From Spirochaetaceae bacterium (GTDB lineage Bacteria > Spirochaetota > Spirochaetia > Treponematales > Rectinemataceae), in NCBI GenBank assembly GCA_025355995.1, contig JANXYQ010000015.1, forward strand, positions 1-51,654: DNA of 51,654 nt, in the 5' to 3' direction. The number at the start of each line of letters is the position of its first letter. Within the stretch, counting starts at the first letter, position 1. The notes under the pieces were generated by a model, which had not been told where the DNA came from, made no database searches, and was given only the letters and a program-made list of their open reading frames with translations. Both the position numbers and the translations under genes were made by a program. Positions 34,874-43,069 of the stretch are shown here, one piece after another.

Positions 34874-36862
34874 ATGATAAACATCGAGGCCGGTCCCGAG
34901 GGCTTCATCCTGTCGGCGGGCGGCAGGCGAATCCTGGCGCACTCGCGCAAGCGCCCCTGCGTCGAGATCGGCCGCTCCGAGAACGTCGTGCGGCAGAGCC
35001 GCGGGCTTTTCAAGCTCAGGCGCGGGCGCGCGAGCTCGATCCCGATCAAGGTCTTCAAGATCGTCGAGTCCTCGCCGGATTTCGCGGAGATCGACTTCGA
35101 CGGAAAGCTCAAGATGGCCGCGCGCTGGAAGGACGGGCGCCTCCGGCTCTCCTTCTCCCGCTTCGACTCGTCGATCAACCATTTCCGCGCGAGGATCGCC
35201 GCCTCGCCGGACGAGCGCATATTCGGCTGCGGCGAGCGCTTCGACAGGCTCAACCTGAAGCTCTCCCGAGTGCCGCTGTGGGCGCAGGAGAGGGGGATAG
35301 GCAGGGTAGGGCACCTCCTCGGCCTCCTGGCGCGCCTGGGCGGCAAGCCCCGCGCGAGCCGCGGCGCCACCTCCTTTCCGGTCCCCGCATTCGTCTCGAC
35401 CAAGGACTACTGGTGCGCCGTGGACTGCTCGGCCTACGCGACGCTCGAGTTCCGTCGCGCCCTCACCCTCATCGATTGCTGGGCCGTCCCCCGCGAGATA
35501 ATCATCGGCTTCAAGGACGACGCCCCCGCCGCCGTGGCCGACATGACAGCCGCCCTCGGCAGGCCGCCCGCTCCTCCTTACTGGGCCTTCGAGGGCGCGT
35601 GGCTCGGCGTGCTCGGCGGCAAGGAGGCCCTCGAGCGGAAGCTCGGCGCCTGCCTCGGCGCGGGAGCCAAGGTCTCGGCCGTCTTCGCGCGGGACTGGCG
35701 CGGCTCGCGCGACCGGGGCTGGGACCGCGAGCTCTACCCCGACCTGCCCGGCACCGTCGCCGCCCTGCGAGCGCGGGGCATCCGCTTCCTGGGCTACGTC
35801 GATCCCTACCTGGATCCGGCGGGCGCCCTCTACGCGGAGGCCTCGCCCAAGGGCTATTGCGTCAAGGACTCGGTCGGCCGCGACTACCTCGCGGCCCTCG
35901 GCCCCGGTCCCGCGGCGCTGGTCGACCTCACGAAGGACGAGGCCTTCGCGTGGCTGAAGGGCGTGATCAAGCGCGAGCTCCTCGACATCGGCATGTCGGG
36001 CTGGATGGCCGACGCCGCCGAGCACCTCCCGGCCGACGCCGTCCTCGCCTCCGGGGAGGGCGCGGCCGACGCGCACAACCGCTGGCCCCTGCTCTGGGCC
36101 AGGCTCAACCGCGAGGTCGTCGAGGAGTCCGGCCGCCTCGGCGACGTCCTGTTCTTCCTGCGCGCGGGCTGGCTCGGCTCCGCCCGCTACGCTACGGCCT
36201 TCTGGGCCGGCGACCAGCTGGCGGGTTTCTCCAAGGACGGCGGCCTCGCGGGCATCATACCGGCCGCGATCTCCCACGGCCTCTCGGGCGGGGGCTTCTG
36301 GCACGCGGACGCGGGGGGCGCGGTCTCCTTCGCCTGGGCGAAGCGCGGCCCCGAGTCCCTCGCGCGCTGGTTGGAGCTCTCCGCCTTCACGCCCTTCTTC
36401 CGCGGCTGCGAGGGCTCGAGGCCGGAGTCCTCGGCCCAGTTCTGGTCCGACCCCGCCAGCCTCTCGCTCTTCGCGCGCATGTCCGAGGTCTACGCCGCCC
36501 TCAAGCCCTATCACGTCGCCGTCGCCGAGGAGTGCGCCTCCGGGGGACTTCCCCCGATCCGTCACCCCTGGATGCATTACGAGTCCGATCCCCTGGCCCA
36601 GAGGCTCAGCCGCCAGTACCTCTACGGCCGCGACCTCATGGTCGCGCCCGCCCTATCCCCCGGCGCCGGGTCCCGCGCGAGTCCCCTCACCGAGCTGTAC
36701 CTCCCCGATGACGAGTGGGTGCACCTGTGGACCTCCCGCGGCTTCCGGGGCGGGCAGGTCGCCGTCGAGAGTCCACTGGGCTACCCGGCGGTTTTCTATC
36801 GGGCCGACTCGCCCTTCGCCCCGCTCTTCGACGCCCTGCGGCGGACGGCGAGGAGGACCTGA
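34874..36862 (+). CDS. GH31 glycosidase, sulfoquinovosidase (YihQ)-like
   Basis: A 662-residue GH31 hydrolase that resembles YihQ in FGCGERFDRLNLKLS, LWAQERGIGR, GWMADAAEHLPAD and FWAGDQLAGFSKDGGL. Putative nucleophile D380 (in WMAD) and acid/base D447 (in WAGDQ) are 67 residues apart, the same spacing as I recall for E. coli YihQ (D405, D472). In YihQ-type enzymes the motif before the central Arg/Trp reads QDW; here it is RDWRGSRDRGWDRELYP, so the sugar specificity may differ. No signal peptide is seen. ATG 34874 is the first plausible start and has no clear ribosome-binding site. Its stop overlaps the transporter ATG (TGATG). Confidence 0.85.
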   Translation: MINIEAGPEGFILSAGGRRILAHSRKRPCVEIGRSENVVRQSRGLFKLRRGRASSIPIKVFKIVESSPDFAEIDFDGKLKMAARWKDGRLRLSFSRFDSSINHFRARIAASPDERIFGCGERFDRLNLKLSRVPLWAQERGIGRVGHLLGLLARLGGKPRASRGATSFPVPAFVSTKDYWCAVDCSAYATLEFRRALTLIDCWAVPREIIIGFKDDAPAAVADMTAALGRPPAPPYWAFEGAWLGVLGGKEALERKLGACLGAGAKVSAVFARDWRGSRDRGWDRELYPDLPGTVAALRARGIRFLGYVDPYLDPAGALYAEASPKGYCVKDSVGRDYLAALGPGPAALVDLTKDEAFAWLKGVIKRELLDIGMSGWMADAAEHLPADAVLASGEGAADAHNRWPLLWARLNREVVEESGRLGDVLFFLRAGWLGSARYATAFWAGDQLAGFSKDGGLAGIIPAAISHGLSGGGFWHADAGGAVSFAWAKRGPESLARWLELSAFTPFFRGCEGSRPESSAQFWSDPASLSLFARMSEVYAALKPYHVAVAEECASGGLPPIRHPWMHYESDPLAQRLSRQYLYGRDLMVAPALSPGAGSRASPLTELYLPDDEWVHLWTSRGFRGGQVAVESPLGYPAVFYRADSPFAPLFDALRRTARRT

Positions 36863-37794
36863 TGGCGGGCCTCTCTCCCGCCCTCGCCGCCGCTATCGCG
36901 GTCTCGGGCAACTTCCTCCTCTCACTCGGCATGGCCCTGCAGAAGCGGCACGTCGCGTGGATCGGCGGCTCGCCCCGGCGGCCGTCGGGAACGGTGCCCG
37001 CGCTCGCCACGGAGCGCAGGAGGCGGGGCCGATTTTACCGGGACCTCGGCTATTGGTTCATCGGCTTCATGCTGGTCAACGTCGTGCCCGTCTTCAATTA
37101 CCTGGCCCTGACCAGGCTCAAGACCAACGTGGTAGGCGCGGCGGTGGGCACCAGCGTCGCCTTCACCGCCATCCTCTCGAGATTCTTCCTCAAGGAGAGG
37201 CTCGGCGCGCGGAGGACGGCCTGGACCCTGGCCCTCTTCGCTGCCATCGCCGCGGCGGGCTTCCTCGGCGAGAGCGGCAGCTCGGAGGTCGAGGGTCTTT
37301 CGCAGCTGGCCCTCTTCTCCTTCCTCGGCCTGCCCCTCGTAGCCGGCGCCGCCCTCTTCGCGGCTCGCCGCCGCATCAAGGGCCCCGGCCTCGCGGCTTC
37401 GATAGCGGCGGTCTCGGGCTGCCTCGGCGGCTTCATGGTCTTCCCCCTGCGGGCCCTCCAGGTCGACGCCGACCCCGGGATAGCGGGCGCCCTCGCCTCG
37501 CCCTACCTCTACCTCTTCCTCGTCGCCGGCCTCACGAGCTTCGTCCTCATCCAGGCGGCCTACAAGGACGGGGAGATGGCGGCGGTAGCCCCCGCCTTCT
37601 ACGGCATGCAGGTGCTCTGGCCGGCCCTCGCCTCGTATTTCGTCTTCGGCGCCAAGTTCCTGCCCCTGCAGATGGCCGCCTTCGCCCTCGTCGGGCTCTG
37701 CGTCGCCGTCATCGCCGGGGTGCATCCCTCCGATAGGTCGCGGGTCGCCAAGCCTAGGGCCCTGCTCAGGGACGATCGGCGCGATCGTCCCTAG
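36862..37794 (+). CDS. EamA/NIPA-like multi-span transporter
   Basis: A 310-residue membrane protein with about nine or ten hydrophobic helices in two halves, an EamA/DMT-type layout close to NIPA-like proteins. The first half contains SGNFLLSLGMALQKRH, NYLALTRLKTNVVGAAVGTS and AILSRFFLKERLG. The second contains LTSFVLIQAAYKDGEMAAVA. NIPA homologues carry Mg2+ and other DMT members carry metabolites; the substrate here is unknown. Its start is coupled to the GH31 stop and preceded by AGGAGG, so it may move the product of that enzyme, but this is only context. It ends in a hairpin shared with the convergent ispDF gene. Confidence 0.8.
   Translation: MAGLSPALAAAIAVSGNFLLSLGMALQKRHVAWIGGSPRRPSGTVPALATERRRRGRFYRDLGYWFIGFMLVNVVPVFNYLALTRLKTNVVGAAVGTSVAFTAILSRFFLKERLGARRTAWTLALFAAIAAAGFLGESGSSEVEGLSQLALFSFLGLPLVAGAALFAARRRIKGPGLAASIAAVSGCLGGFMVFPLRALQVDADPGIAGALASPYLYLFLVAGLTSFVLIQAAYKDGEMAAVAPAFYGMQVLWPALASYFVFGAKFLPLQMAAFALVGLCVAVIAGVHPSDRSRVAKPRALLRDDRRDRP
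37768..37792. terminator. Hairpin across the convergent stops of the transporter gene and ispDF
   Basis: AGGGACGATC (37768-37777) and GATCGTCCCT (37783-37792) form a perfect 10-bp stem with a 5-nt loop. It covers the last codons of the transporter and reaches both stop codons. No T-run is present on either strand, so bidirectional termination is an inference. Confidence 0.5.
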
Positions 37795-39029
37795 CGGGCC
37801 GGGAACAGGGAGACTATAGCGGAGGCCTCCACGGCCCGCCCCTCGCCGACCGCGTCGACGCCCTCTTTCGTCTTCGCCTTGACCGAAACCCCGCTCGGCG
37901 AAACGCCGAGGCAGTCGGCGACGCTCGCCCGTATCGCTTCCTTGTAGGGGCTCAAGCGGGGCCGCTCGAGGACGATGGTGCAGTCGAGGTTGCCCAGCTC
38001 CCAGCCGGCCTCCCTGACCAGGCGCGCCGCGCGCCGCGCCAGGTCCCGGGAGTCCGCGCCGCGCCATCTTTCGTCCGAGGGCGGGAAATGCTCGCCGATG
38101 TCGCCTAACGCGGCGGCGCCGAGCATCGCGTCGATTATCGCGTGCAGGAGGACGTCGCCGTCGGAGTGCGCTTCCTCCCCCAGCTCGCTCGGGACCGAAA
38201 CGCCGCCGAGCATCAGGGGCCGGCCGGGTACCAGGCGGTGCAGGTCCTCTCCTTGGCCGACGCGGAAGGGGAGGCCCCTCCCGACGTCCGTGGTGTCCGC
38301 GACGTCCGCCACGAAGGTGACCTTGCGGTTCTCCGCCTCGCCGGGGATCGAGGCGACCGGGCCGACATAATGGTCCCAGAGCGCGGCGTCGTCGGTGAAA
38401 TCGAGGGAGGCGGCGCTATCGTCCAGGGCGGCCCTGCGGTGGGCGTCGAGCAGGGGAAGGAGCTTGAAGCCCTGGGGCGTTTGGGCGCCGCCGAGCGCGG
38501 AGCGCGGCGGATGGCGAAGTACCGTCCCGTCGGGACCGAGCTCCTTGGGCGTATCGACCAGGGGAACCACGGGGACCGAAGCCCCATGGAGGGCCGCGGC
38601 CTGGGCCGCGCGGGAGGCTAGTTCGGGGCTGGCCCAGGGCCTCGCGCCGTCGTGGACGAGGACGATGACCCCGTCGAGGCGGGAGGGTTCCTGGTTTCCG
38701 CCCTGCGCCCGCGCGAGCTCTTCCAGGCCGAGCCGCACCGAGTCGCGCCGGCTCTTTCCCCCGGCGACCACCGCGAAGCGGCCCGGGCCCAAGGCCTCCA
38801 GAGCCGCGAGGCTCTCGGGCGACAGGGCCGAGCGGAGCTCCGCCTCCCGCCCCGCGGGGGCAGTTATGACGAGAGCCTCCAAGCCGGGGAGTCCGAGGAA
38901 GGGGGAGAGGGCTCGGTCGAGGATGGAGCGTCCGCCGAGGGAGAGCAGCTCTTTCTTGCCGCCGCCGAAGCGCTCGCTGGAGCCGGCCGCCGTTACCACG
39001 ACGGCTATCCGGAGCGTCCCGGCGGGCAT
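37791..39029 (-). CDS. ispDF: Bifunctional IspD/IspF isoprenoid enzyme
   Basis: A 412-residue fusion for the MEP pathway. The IspD part (about 1-240) makes CDP-methylerythritol: VVTAAGSSERFGGGKKELL is the CTP-binding loop, and VHDGARPW and GGAQTPQGF follow. The IspF part (about 250-412) makes the cyclic diphosphate: GQGEDLHRL carries the metal Asp/His pair, followed by AHSDGDVLLHAIIDAMLGAA, GDIGEHFPPSD and KAKTKEGVD. Fusion of IspD and IspF is known in some proteobacteria and in treponemes. ATG 39029 overlaps the carD stop (TAATG); the frame extends further upstream, but only under carD. Gene order carD-ispDF matches treponemes. Confidence 0.95.
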   Translation of the reverse strand: MPAGTLRIAVVVTAAGSSERFGGGKKELLSLGGRSILDRALSPFLGLPGLEALVITAPAGREAELRSALSPESLAALEALGPGRFAVVAGGKSRRDSVRLGLEELARAQGGNQEPSRLDGVIVLVHDGARPWASPELASRAAQAAALHGASVPVVPLVDTPKELGPDGTVLRHPPRSALGGAQTPQGFKLLPLLDAHRRAALDDSAASLDFTDDAALWDHYVGPVASIPGEAENRKVTFVADVADTTDVGRGLPFRVGQGEDLHRLVPGRPLMLGGVSVPSELGEEAHSDGDVLLHAIIDAMLGAAALGDIGEHFPPSDERWRGADSRDLARRAARLVREAGWELGNLDCTIVLERPRLSPYKEAIRASVADCLGVSPSGVSVKAKTKEGVDAVGEGRAVEASAIVSLFPAR

Positions 39030-39529
39030 TAGCTCTCCAGTCTGGCGCGGATGAGCTCGGCTATCTCGACCTTGTTCTTGTTGAGCGAGAAGGATATCTC
39101 GTCCTGGAGCAGGTTGAGGGCCGAGTCGTAGAGCTTGCGCTCGAGGATGGGGAGCTCCTTGATCTTGGAGCGGTGGTACAGCGAGCGCACGACCGAGGCT
39201 ATGTCCAGGACCGAGCCCTTCTTGAGCAGGTCGAGGTTCATCTGATAGCGGAGCTTCCAATCCGTGGGTATCGGGGCGTACTCCTCCGAGATGAAGGCGA
39301 GGGCCTTCTCGGCCTCGTCCTTGGGGACGATGGCTCGGATGCCCAGCTCTATGGCCTTGTCCGTGGGGACCATCACGGTCATATCCGAGAATTCCAGATA
39401 GATCGTGTAGTAGAGGAGCTTCGTGTCCTTGAAGGATTTTTCTTTGATCTCGAGTATCCTGCCTACGCCCTGGCTGGGATACACGATCCGTTGGTCTACC
39501 TTGAAGTCCGTGGAGGGGCCCTTATCCAT
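39029..39529 (-). CDS. carD: CarD-family RNA polymerase-binding regulator
   Basis: A 166-residue CarD/CdnL/TRCF-type regulator. The N-terminal RNA polymerase-interaction domain (residues about 8-62: DQRIVYPSQGVGRILEIKEK, TIYLEFSDMTVMVPTDKA) is followed by the helical DNA-binding domain (about 65-166: SVLDIASVVRSLYHRSKIKELPILER). Such proteins stabilise open promoter complexes, often at rRNA promoters, and are usually essential. The stop overlaps the ispDF start by one base. A consensus-like promoter lies almost on top of its start codon, giving a very short or absent leader. Confidence 0.95.
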   Translation of the reverse strand: MDKGPSTDFKVDQRIVYPSQGVGRILEIKEKSFKDTKLLYYTIYLEFSDMTVMVPTDKAIELGIRAIVPKDEAEKALAFISEEYAPIPTDWKLRYQMNLDLLKKGSVLDIASVVRSLYHRSKIKELPILERKLYDSALNLLQDEISFSLNKNKVEIAELIRARLES

Positions 39530-39537
39530 AAGAGGCG

Positions 39538-39566
39538 ACGATAACAGAAAATATACAAAAAGTCAA
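39538..39566 (-). promoter_or_regulatory. carD promoter with very short leader
   Basis: TTGACT (39566-39561), a 17-bp spacer and TATCGT (39543-39538) on the minus strand. Initiation about 7 bases after the -10 would fall near 39531, only 2 bases before the carD ATG (39529). The -35 matches 5 of 6 and the -10 matches 4 of 6. Confidence 0.55.
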
Positions 39567-39618
39567 TTTATCGTAGACCTACCTTGCCGATTAACCTAGC
39601 CTGCCCTAAATTGCCTGA

Positions 39619-40350
39619 ATGGATCGAGTAAAACGCAAATCTCCCTTCGCCTACGCGGCCTTTCCCCTATTTATCGCCCTCGTGCTCGCCCTCGTCTTCG
39701 CGTTCAGAAACGAATTGTGGGGTCTGTTCAAGGATCGGGAGGCGATTCGTGCCTGGATCGAGGGTAGGGGAATCCTGGGTCCCCTGGCTTTCGTGGGGCT
39801 CCAGGTACTCCAAGTGGTGATATTCGTCATCCCGGGAGAGCTCGTCCAGGTCGCCGGCGGCTACGTATTCGGCTTCTGGCTGGGCAGTCTGTATACCCTG
39901 ATCGGCATAACCCTGGGATCCCTCGTCAATTTTTACGCCGGCAGGCTCCTCGGCAGGCCCTTCGTCGAGTCCCTGTTCGCTCGGGACAAGATCGAGAAGG
40001 TCGAGGCGGCCACCGGATCGGGCAAGGGCGCGGCGGGCTTCTTCCTCCTCTTCGTCATACCCGGAATCCCCAAGGACGTCCTGTGCTACGTCGCGGGCGT
40101 ATCCAAGCTGGGCTTCCTCGCCTTCCTGGGCGTGTCGATGGCCGGTCGGCTGCCGGGCATGCTCGGCTCGGCCTATATGGGAAGCGCCGCTTACTCGGGC
40201 GCCTACCGCGGCGCGATCGGCGTCCTCGTCGTCGCGGCGACGCTCTTCGTCCTCGGCCTGGCGTTCAAGGAGCGGATCCTGCGGGTGATCGGCCGACTGC
40301 TTCATCGGCCGCCCAAGGACGGGCCACCCTCGACCGGCGGGGAGCTCTAG
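39619..40350 (+). CDS. VTT/DedA-superfamily membrane protein (TVP38/TMEM64-like)
   Basis: A 243-residue protein with about six hydrophobic segments. It shows the VTT-domain core: VVIFVIPGELVQVAGGYVFG, IGITLGSLVNFYAGRLLG and FLLFVIPGIPKDVLCYVAGV with the re-entrant-type proline/glycine motifs. Family members act as lipid scramblases or flippases or have roles in membrane homeostasis; the exact role here is unknown. It stands alone: upstream it is divergent from carD, and a lipoprotein gene follows after 84 bp. The 89-bp upstream gap has no clear promoter for it. Confidence 0.85.
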   Translation: MDRVKRKSPFAYAAFPLFIALVLALVFAFRNELWGLFKDREAIRAWIEGRGILGPLAFVGLQVLQVVIFVIPGELVQVAGGYVFGFWLGSLYTLIGITLGSLVNFYAGRLLGRPFVESLFARDKIEKVEAATGSGKGAAGFFLLFVIPGIPKDVLCYVAGVSKLGFLAFLGVSMAGRLPGMLGSAYMGSAAYSGAYRGAIGVLVVAATLFVLGLAFKERILRVIGRLLHRPPKDGPPSTGGEL

Positions 40351-40434
40351 GCGCTTTCGCTCCGAATCAGCCGTTCTCCCGACAGACAGGGGCTCCCGCG
40401 CGGGCTAGCCTCCTCCGATCGAAAGGAGGGGAAT

Positions 40435-41454
40435 ATGCTCCGCGGAAACCTTATCCCAGCGCTCGCCTGCGCCCTGCTGCTATCCTGCTGCTCCAGCCTC
40501 CCCGATCGGGAGGCGATGGGCGCCGATATCTCCGGCTTCGAGCTGCCCGCCGTCCCCGCCCCCGATGAGTCGATGGTCTACGTCGTGCGGCCGTCGGCCG
40601 TCGGCGCGTTGGTTCCCTTTAGCGTCTACGTCGACGGCCAGGACCCGCGGCGGCTCCGGGGGAGTACGAGGGCCGGGCAATTCATCTACTTCACGCTCTC
40701 CCCGGGCGAGCACGTGATCGTTTCGCAGGCCGAGAACGTCGACAGGCTCCGCGTCGAGACGAGGCCGGGCGACATCCTGTTCGTCGAGCAGGCTCCCCTG
40801 CTCGGCCTTCTCAAGGCCGAGAACCTGCTGCGGGTCATATCGAGCGACGAGGGGCGCTACCGGGTGAAGGGCCTGGCGCCCGGGCGCCTCGCCCCGGGCC
40901 TCGACGCCGGGCCCGCCGCGGCCGAACCCTCGGCCTCGCTATCCAAGGCTACGCTCGCGGGAGCCTTCGACGGCGCCTCGCCGCGGCTCTTCCCTCGCGG
41001 CGCCCTGGGCATCGGCTTCCAGCGCGCCTCGTGGCGAGCCTGGGGGCCCTCGCTCATCAACGACGTGGCGCTGGGCGGCCTTTCCAGGATCTTGAGCCTC
41101 GAGACCGTCGTCGGCATCGTACCCAATTGGGATTTCGCGGGCTCCTCCGCCTACGACGCGATGGCGGAGCGGGTCTACATCAGGCCCCTCGCCCTCGGCC
41201 GCTCCAGCCTCTACGCCGTCGCGATGGCCGGCGCGGCCTCCTATATCGATTTCAGCGGCGACTACGCGGCGAAGGGCTATGGCCCGATCCTCGGCGCCTA
41301 CGCGGGAGGGGAGCTCGACCTGCGGACCCTCGCCCCGGCCCTCCCGCCCCTCACCCTCAATTTCGAGGGAGGCTACGAATACAAGTTCGGGTACTACTAC
41401 TCATACGGCTACCCGACTTTCGGGGCGGGCATCCACTATTGGTTTTGGCTCTGA
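40435..41454 (+). CDS. Lipoprotein with DUF2846-like domain and barrel-like C-terminus
   Basis: A 339-residue lipoprotein. The signal ends in LLSC, giving lipidated Cys18. Residues about 40-145 resemble the DUF2846 beta domain (MVYVVRPSAVGALVPFSVYV, FIYFTLSPGEHVIVSQAEN). The second half contains alternating aromatic and glycine-rich strands ending in YSYGYPTFGAGIHYWFWL, like an outer-membrane beta structure. GGAGGGG stands 4 bases before the ATG. The function is unknown; an envelope location is likely. Confidence 0.65.
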   Translation: MLRGNLIPALACALLLSCCSSLPDREAMGADISGFELPAVPAPDESMVYVVRPSAVGALVPFSVYVDGQDPRRLRGSTRAGQFIYFTLSPGEHVIVSQAENVDRLRVETRPGDILFVEQAPLLGLLKAENLLRVISSDEGRYRVKGLAPGRLAPGLDAGPAAAEPSASLSKATLAGAFDGASPRLFPRGALGIGFQRASWRAWGPSLINDVALGGLSRILSLETVVGIVPNWDFAGSSAYDAMAERVYIRPLALGRSSLYAVAMAGAASYIDFSGDYAAKGYGPILGAYAGGELDLRTLAPALPPLTLNFEGGYEYKFGYYYSYGYPTFGAGIHYWFWL

Positions 41455-41505
41455 ATACGCGATAAAGATATTATGTCGCCTATCCCCACGAGCAAGGAGC
41501 GGATG

Positions 41506-42294
41506 ATGGACATCGTTCACCCGAAAGAGAAGAAGTACTACCGCGTCGCCTTCGTATTCAGCATGATCGTGTACGCTATCCTCGCCCTCATCGTCATCGC
41601 CGGCTTCGCGAGCGGGGGGAGGTCGGGGGGGCTCGTCGGCTTCTCCGTGATCCTCGTCCTCGCGGTCTACGTCGGCCTCATATGGCTGGCCTTCTTCTTC
41701 GCCCAGGGCTTCTTCGTCGCCCGCCTTCGCAAGAACGCGATCCTGCTCGGCGAGCGGCAGTTCGGCGATGTCCACGCCATGGTCAATTCGATGGCCGCGG
41801 AGATGGGCATGAAAGAGCTCCCCGAGGTCTATCTCGTCCAGGAGGGCGGCGCCCTCAACGCCTTCGCCACGAAGTTCCTAAGCCGCGATTTTATCGCCGT
41901 CTACTCCGAGGTCTTCGAGCTCGCCTACGCCCAGGGAGAGGACGCGCTGCGGTTCGTGCTGGCGCACGAGCTCGGCCATATCCACCGCCGGCACCTCCGC
42001 GGCCGCTGGAAGATCATCCCCGGCTTCATCATTCCCTTCCTCGCGATGGCCTACTCGCGCGCCTGCGAGTACACCTGCGATCGCTACGGCAAGGTCTACG
42101 GCAAGCCCTCCGGCAACCAGGGCCTCCTCGTCCTCGCGGCCGGGACCGCCCTCTATGGCAAGGTCAACGAGGCCGACGTGATCAGGCAGGCCGAGTCCGA
42201 GCGCGGCTTCTTCATGTGGCTGGCCGAGGCGAGCGCCTCCCACCCCGGGCTCGCCCGGCGCGTCAAGCAGTTCAAGGAATTCTCCGGCGCTTGA
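41506..42294 (+). CDS. M48-family membrane zinc metalloprotease
   Basis: A 262-residue protease of the HtpX/Ste24 superfamily. Two membrane helices (about 16-36 and 45-70) precede the catalytic domain. The zinc motif HELGH gives H154, E155 and H158, and the third ligand is probably E188 in ACEYTCDRYG. It would degrade or process membrane or periplasmic proteins. I prefer ATG 41506 because AAGGAG (41494-41499) lies 6 bases before it; ATG 41503 is next to it, and an ATG at 41473 has no ribosome-binding site. Confidence 0.88.
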   Translation: MDIVHPKEKKYYRVAFVFSMIVYAILALIVIAGFASGGRSGGLVGFSVILVLAVYVGLIWLAFFFAQGFFVARLRKNAILLGERQFGDVHAMVNSMAAEMGMKELPEVYLVQEGGALNAFATKFLSRDFIAVYSEVFELAYAQGEDALRFVLAHELGHIHRRHLRGRWKIIPGFIIPFLAMAYSRACEYTCDRYGKVYGKPSGNQGLLVLAAGTALYGKVNEADVIRQAESERGFFMWLAEASASHPGLARRVKQFKEFSGA

Positions 42295-42305
42295 ATTTAG
42301 GCATG

Positions 42306-42334
42306 CGCCGCCTGAGACTAGGGCGGCGCCGCCC
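42306..42334 (+). terminator. Possible weak terminator after the M48 gene
   Basis: CGCCGCC (42306-42312) can pair with GGCGGCG (42322-42328), and the palindrome GGGCGGCGCCGCCC (42321-42334) offers an alternative stem followed by TTT. The T-run is short, so termination would be inefficient. Confidence 0.3.
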
Positions 42335-42354
42335 TTTCATGCTATCGTCCCGCC

Positions 42355-43068
42355 ATGGGCCTACGTTACCGTTGCCTCGTCGTGGACCACGACGACACCT
42401 CAGTGATGAGCACTCCCGAGATCCACTATCCCGCCCACGTCGAGGCCCTGAGGCGCCTGCGGCCCGGCCTCGATCCCATCGGCCTCTCGGGCTGGCTCTC
42501 GAAGAATTTCCACCCGGGCCTGATGGAGTACCTCGCCGGCGAGCTCGGCATGAGCGAGTCGGAGCTCCGGGAGAATTACCGGGTATGGCGCGAGTACACG
42601 AGCACGCGGATCCCCGATTTCTTCCCCGGCCTCCTCGGTATCTACGCCGAGTTCAAGGCTCTGGGCGGGATCCTCGTCGTGATCTCCCACTCCGAGGTCG
42701 AGATGATCAAGCGCGACTACCGCGCCGCGAGCGCCGCGCAGGAGGCGCCGATGCCCGACCTCTTCTTCGGCTGGGACGACGACCCGGAAAAACGCAAGCC
42801 GCATCCCTATCCGCTCCTCGAGACCATGAGGCGCTTCGGCCTCGCGGGTCCCGAGATACTCGTGCTCGACGACCTGAAACCGGGCGCGGACATGGCCATC
42901 GCGGCCGGGGCCGATTTCGCCGCCGCCGGCTGGGGGCACTCGATACCCGAGATCCGTTCGGCCATGGAGGGGCTCTGCCGCTACTACCTCGAAGGCGTCG
43001 AGGAGCTTCGCCCGATACTTTTCGGCCAAGCCCCCGGACGCAAGACGAGGGCCGTCGAGTCGGTGTAG
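42355..43068 (+). CDS. HAD-family hydrolase
   Basis: A 237-residue haloacid-dehalogenase-fold phosphatase-like protein. Motif I is VVDHDDT with nucleophile D11 and acid D13. Motif II is the Ser in VVISHSE, motif III the Lys in KRKPHP, and motif IV LVLDDLKPG. The inserted helical cap after motif I fits class I HAD phosphatases. The substrate is unknown. The pseudokinase-like gene begins one base after its stop, so the two may be co-expressed. Confidence 0.85.
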   Translation: MGLRYRCLVVDHDDTSVMSTPEIHYPAHVEALRRLRPGLDPIGLSGWLSKNFHPGLMEYLAGELGMSESELRENYRVWREYTSTRIPDFFPGLLGIYAEFKALGGILVVISHSEVEMIKRDYRAASAAQEAPMPDLFFGWDDDPEKRKPHPYPLLETMRRFGLAGPEILVLDDLKPGADMAIAAGADFAAAGWGHSIPEIRSAMEGLCRYYLEGVEELRPILFGQAPGRKTRAVESV

Positions 43069-43069
43069 T

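Noticed and set aside
33901-36711. A 936-codon plus-strand frame across the ankyrin and GH31 genes
   Set aside because: No recognisable domain, extreme Arg/Pro/Gly content, and two well-supported genes occupy the same bases.
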